A program made the position numbers and the translations under genes. A stretch of 64,000 nt of DNA from positions 1 through 64,000 of the forward strand of contig NZ_JAFFSX010000034.1 of NCBI RefSeq assembly GCF_017948485.1. Reading direction: 5' to 3'. Within the stretch, counting starts at the first letter, position 1; every line of letters begins with the position of its first letter. This document shows positions 49,481 through 56,923 of this stretch, one piece after another. Source of the stretch: Streptomyces sp. GESEQ-35 (GTDB lineage Bacteria > Actinomycetota > Actinomycetes > Streptomycetales > Streptomycetaceae). Under the pieces are notes generated by a model, which worked only from the letters and a program-made list of their open reading frames with translations, made no database searches and was not told where the DNA came from.

Positions 49481-50875
49481 TCAGTGATGGAAGCCGGTGG
49501 CCGCCTCCTTGTCGTGCGTCAGGGGGTGCGGCTGCCGGCGCAGCTCCGGCAGCAGGCTGCTCAGGTCATCGAGGAACAGCTCGGCGAGGTCGGCCGAGAA
49601 GCCGTTGCGGCAGACGACCCGCACCACGGACAGGTCCTCACGGTTCGGCGGGAAGGTGTACGCCGGTACCAGCCAGCCCCGTTCCCGCAGCCGCCGGGAG
49701 ACGTCGAAGACGTCGTACGCCTTCACGTCCGGGCCGGTCGTGAAGGCGAAGACGGGCAGCTGGTCGCCGTGGGTCAGCAGCCGGAAGTCACCGAGCGCCG
49801 CCACGCGTTCGGCGAGGCCCCGCGCCACGTCCCGGGTGGACTGCTGCACCGCCCGGTAGCCCTCGCGGCCCAGCCGCAGGAACGTGTAGTACTGCGCGAC
49901 CACTTGGGCGCCGGGGCGGGAGAAGTTGAGCGCGAAGGTGGGCATGTCGCCGCCCAGGTAGTTCACACGGAAGACGAGCTCCTCGGGCAGTTCGGCGGGG
50001 GAGCGCCACAGGGCCCAGCCGACGCCCGGGTAGACCAGCCCGTACTTGTGCCCGGAGGTGTTGATCGACGCCACGCGCGGGAGGCGGAAGTCCCACACCA
50101 GGTCCTCGTCGAGGAAGGGCGCGACCATCGCACCGGACGCGCCGTCGACATGCACCGGAATGTCGAGGCCGGTGCGCGCCTGGAGGTCGTCCAGGGCCGC
50201 GCACAGGTCCGCGATCGGCTCGTACGAACCGTCGAAGGTGGAGCCGAGGATGCCGACGACCCCGATGGTGTTCTCGTCGCACAGCTCGGCGGCCGCCTGC
50301 GGATCGAGGTGGAACCGGTCGCCCTCCATGGGGATCAGACGCGGCTCCACCTCCCAGAAGTTGCAGAACTTGTCCCAGCAGACCTGGACGTTGACGCCCA
50401 TGACGAGATTGGGACGGCCGCCGGTGTTCCGTTTGCTCCACCGGCGCTTCAGGGCCATCCCCGCGAGCATGCACGCCTCGCTCGAACCGGTCGTCGAACA
50501 GCCCACCGCGGTCGAGGGATCCGGCGCGTGCCACAGGTCGGCGAGCATCGCCACACAACGCCGCTCCAGCTCGGCGGTGCGCGGGTACTCGTCCTTGTCG
50601 ATCATGTTCTTGTCCCGGCACTCCGCCATCAGGATCCCGGCCTGCGGCTCCATCCAGGTGGTGACGAAGGTGGCGAGGTTGAGGCGGGAGTTGCCGTCCA
50701 GCATCAGCTCGTCGTGCACGATCTGGTACGCCGTCGTGGGCGCCAGCGGGGTGTCCGGGAGCCGGTGCTTGGGCGGGGCCTCGGTCATGCCGCCGACCGG
50801 ATTCGTCTCCCCGTAGAACGGGTTGACGGACACCGGGCGCTCGTCGGGCTTCTCAGGACCTTGGTGAAGCGGCAT
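49481..50875 (-). CDS. gadB: Glutamate decarboxylase (PLP-dependent)
   Basis: A 464-residue group-II decarboxylase that converts glutamate to GABA and CO2, consuming a proton. The PLP lysine is in SINTSGHKYGLVYPGVGW; HVDGASGAMVAPF holds the cofactor Asp; GCSTTGSSEACMLAGMALKRRW is the phosphate loop. The N-terminal NPFYGETNPV and C-terminal His pair (GFHH) recall bacterial GadB, where the tail plugs the active site at neutral pH. It is 19 bp after a ClC-type gene, so ClC and Gad form an apparent acid-response pair. No GadC antiporter is adjacent. Confidence 0.94.
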   Translation of the reverse strand: MPLHQGPEKPDERPVSVNPFYGETNPVGGMTEAPPKHRLPDTPLAPTTAYQIVHDELMLDGNSRLNLATFVTTWMEPQAGILMAECRDKNMIDKDEYPRTAELERRCVAMLADLWHAPDPSTAVGCSTTGSSEACMLAGMALKRRWSKRNTGGRPNLVMGVNVQVCWDKFCNFWEVEPRLIPMEGDRFHLDPQAAAELCDENTIGVVGILGSTFDGSYEPIADLCAALDDLQARTGLDIPVHVDGASGAMVAPFLDEDLVWDFRLPRVASINTSGHKYGLVYPGVGWALWRSPAELPEELVFRVNYLGGDMPTFALNFSRPGAQVVAQYYTFLRLGREGYRAVQQSTRDVARGLAERVAALGDFRLLTHGDQLPVFAFTTGPDVKAYDVFDVSRRLRERGWLVPAYTFPPNREDLSVVRVVCRNGFSADLAELFLDDLSSLLPELRRQPHPLTHDKEAATGFHH

Positions 50876-50894
50876 GAAAGTCTCCCAGGGAGGT

Positions 50895-52178
50895 TCAGCG
50901 GACCGGGGTTCCGTCCTCGCGCAGCTGCATCTGCGGCCGCCCCGTCACCAGCAGCCAAGCGGGCAGTGAGGCGATGCACAACAGGGCGAGGATCGCGGGC
51001 GAGGCCACCAGCACGGCGGCAGTGAAAAGGCTCACCCAGCCCTGCCGGGTGATCGCGAGGAGGATGCCCAGGACGCCGGTGGCGACTCCGAGCGACGGAT
51101 GCACCCCGGGCACGAGGGCGTGCGCGCACAGCCCGAGGGCGGTGCCGATGAACACGGCGGGGAAGATCCGCCCACCGCGGAAGCCGCAGGACGCGGCGAC
51201 GAGCAGCGCGGCCAGCTTCACGACCGACATGGTCGCGAACTCACCCGCCGACCAGCCGTCCGGATCGGCGGCCAGCTCCCCGACCTCGTCCAGCCCCTTG
51301 AAGAGCGTCAGATGCCCGCCCAGGGCCGCCAGCAGGCCCAGCACGAGCCCGCCGGCCGGCAGCGCCAGCATGGGGTGCCGGAGCCGGGCGAAGGCGCCAT
51401 GGACGTACGGAAGGAGGCGGACCGCGCACATGCCGAGCAGGGCGGCCACGGACGCGATCACCAGGGCCGCCAGCAGATCGTCCCAGCCGGGATGGTCGAG
51501 GGCGGGCAGATCCAGGTCGAAGGCCGGCTCGGCCACCAGCGAGGTGGTCAGTGCTCCGGCCGCGGCGGCGACGAGCGGCGCGAAGACGCTGTCCCAGAGT
51601 GCGCCCTTCAACTGCCGCCCGGCCAGCGCCTCGGAGATGAGCAGCGCCGCCGCCACCGGCGTACCGAACAGCGCGCCGATCGTCGCCGCCTCGGCCAGCA
51701 TCGCCCAGAGCCCGCCCGGCATCCGGGGCAGCAGCCGATGGCCGAGCCACAGGGCGAGCCCGACGTTCACGGCGATGATCGGGTTCTCGGGGCCGAGGCT
51801 CGGCCCGCCGGCCAGCATCAGCACGGTCGCCAGCAGCAGGCCCGGCAGCACGACGGGCGGCAGCGGCACCGCCTCCAGACCGGTGGTCGCCGGATCGGGA
51901 CCGGCGTGCCCGGGCACCTTCCACACCACCAGCCCGACCAGCACGCCGGTCGCGGTGAGCATGACGAGCATCCACAGCACGGAGTAGCGGCCCACGCCCA
52001 GCGCGTCCGGCAGGTCCTGCCAGAGCACGTCCTGGAGCTGCTCGGCCAGCGCCTCCACCCCGAGCAGGAGCAGGCTCGCGCCCACGCCGACGACGAGAGC
52101 GGGGAGGATCAGCGGCAGCAGTGCGCGTGCCGGGGTCGCCGGGGCGGCGGAAGGCTGCTGCGCGGTGTCCTGGGCCAC
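50895..52178 (-). CDS. ClC-family chloride channel/antiporter
   Basis: A 427-residue membrane protein with about 11 helices from GTG 52178. Filter motifs of the ClC family are visible: GGPSLGPENPI (gating Glu131) and SCGFRGGRIFPAVFIGTALG. GTPVAAALLISEAL is the helix H-region equivalent. The N-terminal 20 residues are a soluble tail. In enterobacteria a ClC antiporter balances charge during glutamate-dependent acid resistance. The operon order ClC-gadB here fits that role. There are no CBS domains. Confidence 0.92.
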   Translation of the reverse strand: MAQDTAQQPSAAPATPARALLPLILPALVVGVGASLLLLGVEALAEQLQDVLWQDLPDALGVGRYSVLWMLVMLTATGVLVGLVVWKVPGHAGPDPATTGLEAVPLPPVVLPGLLLATVLMLAGGPSLGPENPIIAVNVGLALWLGHRLLPRMPGGLWAMLAEAATIGALFGTPVAAALLISEALAGRQLKGALWDSVFAPLVAAAAGALTTSLVAEPAFDLDLPALDHPGWDDLLAALVIASVAALLGMCAVRLLPYVHGAFARLRHPMLALPAGGLVLGLLAALGGHLTLFKGLDEVGELAADPDGWSAGEFATMSVVKLAALLVAASCGFRGGRIFPAVFIGTALGLCAHALVPGVHPSLGVATGVLGILLAITRQGWVSLFTAAVLVASPAILALLCIASLPAWLLVTGRPQMQLREDGTPVR

Positions 52179-52253
52179 GGGCTCACGATAAAGGGACAAA
52201 CGGGACGCAACATCCTGGATTGTGCCCCTGGTGTGGGCGGCTGGGACAGGGAC

Positions 52254-52284
52254 TTGCACCTCACGTGGCGTGAGGGCCCAGCCT
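52254..52284 (+). promoter_or_regulatory. tipA promoter (19-bp spacer, MerR-type)
   Basis: TTGCAC (52254-52259) and CAGCCT (52279-52284) are separated by 19 bp. The spacer contains the dyad CCTCACG-TGG-CGTGAGG (52259-52275). This is the arrangement of the S. lividans ptipA promoter (TTGCAC, 19 bp, CAGCGT), recognised by TipAL, which untwists the long spacer when bound to thiostrepton-class drugs. Confidence 0.85.
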
Positions 52285-52311
52285 GAAATGCGTACCCAGA
52301 AGGGAGCGGAA

Positions 52312-53073
52312 GTGAGCTATTCGGTGGGCCAGGTGGCCGGATTCGCCGGCGTGACCGTGCGCACGCTGCACCACTACGACGACATCGGCCTGCTCGTCCC
52401 GAGCGAGCGCAGCCACGCGGGCCATCGGCGGTACAGCGACGCCGACCTCGACCGGCTACAGCAGATCCTGTTCTACCGCGAACTCGGCTTCCCGCTCGAC
52501 GAGGTCGCCGCCCTGCTCGACGACCCGGACGCGGACCCGCGCGCACATCTGCGCCGCCAGCACGAACTGCTGACCGTCCGGATCGAGAAGCTTCAGAAGA
52601 TGGCGTCGGCCGTGGAACAGGCCATGGAGGCACGCAAGATGGGGATCAATCTCACGCCCGAGGAGAAGTTCGAGGTGTTCGGGGACGTCGACCCGGACCA
52701 GTACGAGGACGAGGTGCAGGAGCGCTGGGGCGACACCGACGCCTATCGGCAGTCCAAGCAGCGCTCGGCCTCCTACACCAAGGAGGACTGGCTGCGGATC
52801 CAGCGCGAAGGTGAAGAGGTCACGCAGCGCTTCGTCGCCCTGATGGAGGCCGCCGAGTCCGCGCAGTCCGAGGCGGCGATGGACGCCGCCGAGGAGCACC
52901 GCCGGTGGATCTCCCGCAACCACTACGACTGCGGATACGAGATGCACACCTGCCTCGGCGAGATGTACGTCGCGGACGAGCGGTTCACGCGGAACATCGA
53001 CCAGGCAAGGCCGGGCCTCGCGGCCTACCAGCGCGAGGCGATCCTCGCCAACGCGGCCCGGCACTCCTCCTAG
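52312..53073 (+). CDS. tipA: TipA, MerR-type thiopeptide-binding regulator
   Basis: A 253-residue homologue of S. lividans TipAL. The MerR HTH is at 1-70 (SYSVGQVAGFAGVTVRTLHHYDDIGLLVPSERSHAGHRRYSDADL), a coiled coil at about 75-109, and the TipAS drug-binding domain at 110-253. Thiopeptide-capturing cysteines are at 207 and 214 (HYDCGYEMHTCLGEMY). Met110 at 52639 is the internal start that in S. lividans gives the 144-residue TipAS alone, and the length matches exactly. Start is GTG 52312 after AGGGAGCGGA. Autoregulated from the promoter at 52254. Cytoplasmic; binds thiostrepton covalently. Confidence 0.96.
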   Translation: MSYSVGQVAGFAGVTVRTLHHYDDIGLLVPSERSHAGHRRYSDADLDRLQQILFYRELGFPLDEVAALLDDPDADPRAHLRRQHELLTVRIEKLQKMASAVEQAMEARKMGINLTPEEKFEVFGDVDPDQYEDEVQERWGDTDAYRQSKQRSASYTKEDWLRIQREGEEVTQRFVALMEAAESAQSEAAMDAAEEHRRWISRNHYDCGYEMHTCLGEMYVADERFTRNIDQARPGLAAYQREAILANAARHSS

Positions 53074-53094
53074 CGTCCTGGCCCGGGCGTTGCC

Positions 53095-53460
53095 CTACTC
53101 CCGGGTCAGGACCACCGCCGTCCCGTACGCGCACACCTCCGTGCCCACGTCCGCCGCCTCCGACACATCGAAGCGGAACATCAGCACTCCGTTGGCTCCA
53201 CGCGCGCGTGCCTGCTCGACCAGTCGCTCCATGGCCTGGTTCCGGGTCTGCACCAGCGTCTTCGTCAGCCCCTTGAGCTCGCCGCCGATCATCGACTTCA
53301 GCCCGGCGCCGATCTGACTGCCCAGGTGCCGCGACCGTACGGTCAGCCCGAAGACCTCGCCCAGGACTTCCTGGACGCGATAACCGGGGACGTCGTTCGT
53401 CGTGACGACCAGTACATCCGGCTGGGGCCCCTGGCCGCCGCCGTAGTCCTCAATGCCCAT
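53095..53460 (-). CDS. YbjQ/DUF74-family protein
   Basis: A 121-residue protein from ATG 53460 (frame extends to 53577). Motifs VLVVTTNDVPGYRVQEVLGEVFGLTVRSRHLGSQIGAGLKSMIGGELKGLTKTLVQTRNQAMERLVEQARARGANGVLMFRFD are those of the YbjQ family, which forms pentameric shells and has no known activity; some members are linked to metal resistance. It converges on tipA with 21 bp between. Confidence 0.93.
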   Translation of the reverse strand: MGIEDYGGGQGPQPDVLVVTTNDVPGYRVQEVLGEVFGLTVRSRHLGSQIGAGLKSMIGGELKGLTKTLVQTRNQAMERLVEQARARGANGVLMFRFDVSEAADVGTEVCAYGTAVVLTRE

Positions 53461-53597
53461 GCCCCACAGCTTCGCCTCAGTCGGCCCACAGTGCATCCTG
53501 GAGACACCGGTGGAACCTGGGACGGACACATTGCGTTGATAGCTTTGTCCGGCCCAACTGGACGCCGTACTTCCCAACCCCTCAGGAGCCCGGAACC

Positions 53598-54476
53598 GTG
53601 ACGACGATGGCCCTCGGACCGAGCTGGCTGGATCCGAACACTCTGCTGGACAACTTCGGGATCTGGGGCCTGCTCCTCATCGTCTTCGCGGAGTCGGGCC
53701 TGCTCATCGGCTTCTTCCTGCCGGGTGACTCCCTGCTGTTCACGGCCGGTCTGCTGATCACGTCGAACCAGCTGGACTTCCCCCTGTGGGGCGCCATCGC
53801 CCTGATCTGCGTCGCCGCGATCCTCGGCGACCAGGCGGGCTACATGTTCGGCAAGAAGGTCGGCCCGTCGCTGTTCAACCGCCCGGACTCCCGACTCTTC
53901 AAGCAGGAGAACGTCACCAAGGCCCACGAGTTCTTCGAGAAGTACGGCCCGAAGTCCCTGGTCCTGGCCCGCTTCGTGCCCATCGTGCGCACGTTCACGC
54001 CGATCATCGCCGGCGTCAGCGGTATGCGGTACCGCTCGTTCCTGATCTTCAACGTCGTCGGCGGCATCCTGTGGGGCGCCGGTGTGACCCTGCTCGGCTC
54101 CTGGCTCGGCAAGATCGACTTCGTGAAGCAGAACATCGAGGCGATCCTCATCCTGATCGTCCTGATCTCCGTGGTCCCGATCATCATCGAGTTCCTGCGG
54201 GCCCGCTCCAAGAACAAGAAGAACCCGCCCCAGCAGGCCCCCCAGCCCCAGCAGATGCCCCAGCCCCAGGTCATGGACGACGCCACGACCCAGCTCCGCC
54301 GCATCCCGCCGGCCGACCAGGACCAGCAGCAGTACGGCGACCAGCAGTACGGCGACTACTACAACCAGCCCCAGCCCCAGCAGACGTACGCCCCGCAGTA
54401 CCCGCAGCAGTACCCCCAGGGCCAGGGCTACCAGCAGCAGTACCCGTACAACGACAACGGCTACCCGCAGAACTGA
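53598..54476 (+). CDS. DedA-family membrane protein with Gln/Pro/Tyr-rich tail
   Basis: A 292-residue protein. The DedA/SNARE-associated domain is at about 15-200 (LLIVFAESGLLIGFFLPGDSLLFTAGLL; ILGDQAGYMFGKKVGPSLFNR; FEKYGPKSLVLARFVPIVRTFTPIIAGVSGMRYRSF), with five helices. DedA proteins include undecaprenyl-phosphate flippases. Residues about 207-292 are a low-complexity cytoplasmic tail of Gln, Pro, Tyr and Asp (QYGDQQYGDYYNQPQPQQTY), an actinobacterial extension of unknown role. Confidence 0.93.
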   Translation: MTTMALGPSWLDPNTLLDNFGIWGLLLIVFAESGLLIGFFLPGDSLLFTAGLLITSNQLDFPLWGAIALICVAAILGDQAGYMFGKKVGPSLFNRPDSRLFKQENVTKAHEFFEKYGPKSLVLARFVPIVRTFTPIIAGVSGMRYRSFLIFNVVGGILWGAGVTLLGSWLGKIDFVKQNIEAILILIVLISVVPIIIEFLRARSKNKKNPPQQAPQPQQMPQPQVMDDATTQLRRIPPADQDQQQYGDQQYGDYYNQPQPQQTYAPQYPQQYPQGQGYQQQYPYNDNGYPQN

Positions 54477-54486
54477 GGGTGCGCTG

Positions 54487-54540
54487 AGCGCCCCGACAGG
54501 GGCGCGGGGAACTGCGCGATCAACCACAGACAACCCGCAG
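54487..54540. repeat. Dispersed Streptomyces intergenic repeat, copy 2
   Basis: GCGCCCC-GACA-GGGGCGC, then GGGGAACTGCGCGA and ending CCCGCAG, same layout as the copy at 49382. It lies between convergent dedA and thrE genes, again in terminator position. Confidence 0.8.
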
Positions 54541-54576
54541 TCGCGGTGGGACAGCAGCCCCCGAGCTCCCAGGCGC

Positions 54577-56244
54577 TCAGAAACCCCGCGTCCGCTTGGC
54601 CGCACGCCGCCCCGACCCGGCCCCGCCGGGAATCCGCAGGAACAGCCGGGAGATCTCCGACCCGAGATTGACCCCGATGGCGATGGCCATCGCCAACGAC
54701 GCGGCCTTGGCCAGCGAAACCAACCCCGCGTCCATCTGGTTCTGCGCGATCGACAACAGCCCGAAGTAGGTCGCCGATCCCGGCAGCAACGGCCCGATCG
54801 CCGCCGTCGTATAGGGCAGCGCGGAAGCGAACTGGTACCGCGACAACAGCTGCCCGAACAACCCCACCAGCCCCGCCGCCACGGCCGTGGAAGCCACGGG
54901 CGAGATCTCGCCGACGTAGTGCATGGCGCCGTACACCGACCACGCGACACCGCCGTTGAGGGTCACGGCGAGCACGGTGGATCGTTCCTGCTGAAGCAGC
55001 ACGGCGAAGGTCAACGACAGCAGCATCGACGCGCCGATCTGCAACAGCGGCTCGGCTTCCCCCAGCGCGGCGTCCGGATTCAGCTCGGCGCCCAGCTTCA
55101 CACCGAAGTACAGAACCACGAGCACCCCGACGACGATGCCCACGAAGAGGTACATGACCTCCAGCAGGCGTGCGGCAGCGGTGATGTAGAAGCCGGTCAG
55201 ACCGTCCTGCACGCCCGCCACGAGCGCCCGCCCGGGCAGCAGCGCGAACAGCCCACCGGTGATGACGGCGGACGCCTTCACGTCGACGTCGGCGACCGTC
55301 AGCGCGACCCCGATCGCCGCCGGAGGCATCGCGGCGATCGTGAACTGGTAGAACTCCGGCAGCCCGCGCCCCGCGCACAGCCACGCCAGCCGGTCGCCGA
55401 GCATGGCGCCCAGCGCGGCCGCGACGAACACGACCAGATCACCGCCGACGAGCACGGAGGCCGCCCCCGCGAGCAGTCCGCTGGCCAGGGTCAGCACCCA
55501 GGTGGGGTACGGGTGCCGGTTACGGCGGATCTCGGCGAGCCGCCGGTACGCCTCCTCCAGGGAGATCGAGATCTCCGGGTCGCTGAGGTCGTCGACGAGG
55601 TGGAACACGGCCGCGAGGCGCGTGTAGTCGGTGCCCCGTCGGCGTACGGTCCGCGACGCCGTCACCGGGTCGTCGACCAGGGACGGCTGGTAGGAGATCG
55701 CCAGCAGCGTGAAGGTGACGTTCGGCTCGCAGCGGTCCAGCCCGTACGACCGGCAGACCGCGAACATCGCCGTCTCGACGTCCTCCGCGCCCTCACCGCC
55801 CGCCAGCAGCAACTCGCCGATACGCAGGGTCAGGTCGAGCACGCGGGGGACGGCCGGACCCTCGTCCTCCACCTTGTGCACCGATTCCGGCGCGGGCCGC
55901 TCGGCCACCGGCAGGCGCAGCATCGTGCGCATCCGGTCCTGCCAGGGCACGTCCTTCGTCAGGCTGACCGCAGGGATGCCGCTCGGCGGCGTGAACGCGG
56001 CCGGCGCGTGCCTCGCGTTGTACATCCTCGGCGTGGTGAACGCCGACCCCTCCAGCTCGTCGGCCGACGGGTGGGAGACATCCAGTCCCTCCGGTACGGC
56101 GAACTCCGACGTGGTCTCCGGCTCGACGAGGCTCCCCTTGGGCACGGCCAGCCCCTGCGGGATCGCGAACTCCGACGTGACCTCGGAGTCGTAGACACTC
56201 CTCGCCTCGTCCGACCGCGGCTTGCGGTCCTCCGCGTCCGTCAC
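54577..56244 (-). CDS. ThrE-family threonine/serine exporter
   Basis: A 555-residue membrane protein from GTG 56244. Residues 1-130 are soluble and contain two copies of a motif, SEFAIPQGLAVPKG and SEFAVPEGLDV. About 140-270 form the N-terminal ThrE domain (RVLDLTLRIGELLLAGGEGAEDVETAMFAVCRSYGL), and ten helices follow (to about 530). Corynebacterium ThrE exports Thr and Ser by proton antiport. The long repeated N-terminus is not in the short version of the family. Transcription runs away from the 48-bp palindrome upstream. Confidence 0.92.
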   Translation of the reverse strand: MTDAEDRKPRSDEARSVYDSEVTSEFAIPQGLAVPKGSLVEPETTSEFAVPEGLDVSHPSADELEGSAFTTPRMYNARHAPAAFTPPSGIPAVSLTKDVPWQDRMRTMLRLPVAERPAPESVHKVEDEGPAVPRVLDLTLRIGELLLAGGEGAEDVETAMFAVCRSYGLDRCEPNVTFTLLAISYQPSLVDDPVTASRTVRRRGTDYTRLAAVFHLVDDLSDPEISISLEEAYRRLAEIRRNRHPYPTWVLTLASGLLAGAASVLVGGDLVVFVAAALGAMLGDRLAWLCAGRGLPEFYQFTIAAMPPAAIGVALTVADVDVKASAVITGGLFALLPGRALVAGVQDGLTGFYITAAARLLEVMYLFVGIVVGVLVVLYFGVKLGAELNPDAALGEAEPLLQIGASMLLSLTFAVLLQQERSTVLAVTLNGGVAWSVYGAMHYVGEISPVASTAVAAGLVGLFGQLLSRYQFASALPYTTAAIGPLLPGSATYFGLLSIAQNQMDAGLVSLAKAASLAMAIAIGVNLGSEISRLFLRIPGGAGSGRRAAKRTRGF

Positions 56245-56292
56245 TGCGCAGCGCTCCCTGTACGACCCGAATCGCAAGCTCAGTATGCGCAC

Positions 56293-56340
56293 CCACACGC
56301 GTAGGGGCCGCACGCGCGCGTGCGGCCCCTACGCGTGTGG
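56293..56340. terminator. Perfect 48-bp palindrome, ppa terminator
   Basis: A perfect, loopless inverted repeat spans 56293-56340; the 24-bp left arm begins CCACACGCGTAGGGGCC and the right arm is its exact complement. It is 6 bp after the ppa stop codon (transcribed leftward) and 49 bp before the thrE start, so it is most likely the ppa terminator that also isolates thrE. Confidence 0.82.
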
Positions 56341-56346
56341 CAGGGG

Positions 56347-56850
56347 TCAGTGACCGCCCTGCTCCTCGGCGCGCTTGTAGGACCGCTCGATCTCGGCCTC
56401 GGCGTCCGTGCGTCCCACCCAGTTGGCGCCCTCGACGGACTTGCCGGGCTCCAGGTCCTTGTAGACCTCGAAGAAGTGCTGGATCTCCAGGCGGTCGAAC
56501 TCCGACACGTGGTGGATGTCGCGCAGGTGCTCCACCCGCGGGTCGTGCGCCGGGACGCACAGCAGCTTGTCGTCGCCGCCGGCCTCGTCCGTCATCCGGA
56601 ACATGCCGATCGCGCGGCACTTGATGAGGCAGCCGGGGAAGGTCGGCTCGTCCAGGATGACCAGCGCGTCCAGCGGGTCGCCGTCCTCGCCGAGGGTGTT
56701 CTCGACGAAGCCGTAGTCGGCCGGGTAACTGGTCGAGGTGAAGAGTCGACGGTCCAGGCGGATCCGACCGGTCTCGTGGTCCACCTCGTACTTGTTCCGC
56801 GAACCCTTCGGAATCTCGATCGTGACGTCGAACTCCACCGGTGGCTCCTC
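56347..56850 (-). CDS. ppa: Inorganic pyrophosphatase (soluble, family I)
   Basis: A 167-residue enzyme that hydrolyses pyrophosphate to phosphate, pulling biosynthesis forward. The active-site sequence YPADYGFVENTLGEDGDPLDALVIL contains the metal-binding aspartates; IEIPKGSRNKYEVD and KYEVDHETGRIRLDR are also conserved. ATG 56850 is chosen; a longer start at 56862 (GTG) is possible. Divergent from dacB. Confidence 0.96.
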   Translation of the reverse strand, partial: EEPPVEFDVTIEIPKGSRNKYEVDHETGRIRLDRRLFTSTSYPADYGFVENTLGEDGDPLDALVILDEPTFPGCLIKCRAIGMFRMTDEAGGDDKLLCVPAHDPRVEHLRDIHHVSEFDRLEIQHFFEVYKDLEPGKSVEGANWVGRTDAEAEIERSYKRAEEQGGH

Positions 56851-56923
56851 CATGATCAGCACATAGTTCTGGTGGTTAAGTGTCCCTCACGCAGGTGTGT
56901 GATCGCGAAAGGGGCTGGTGGTC

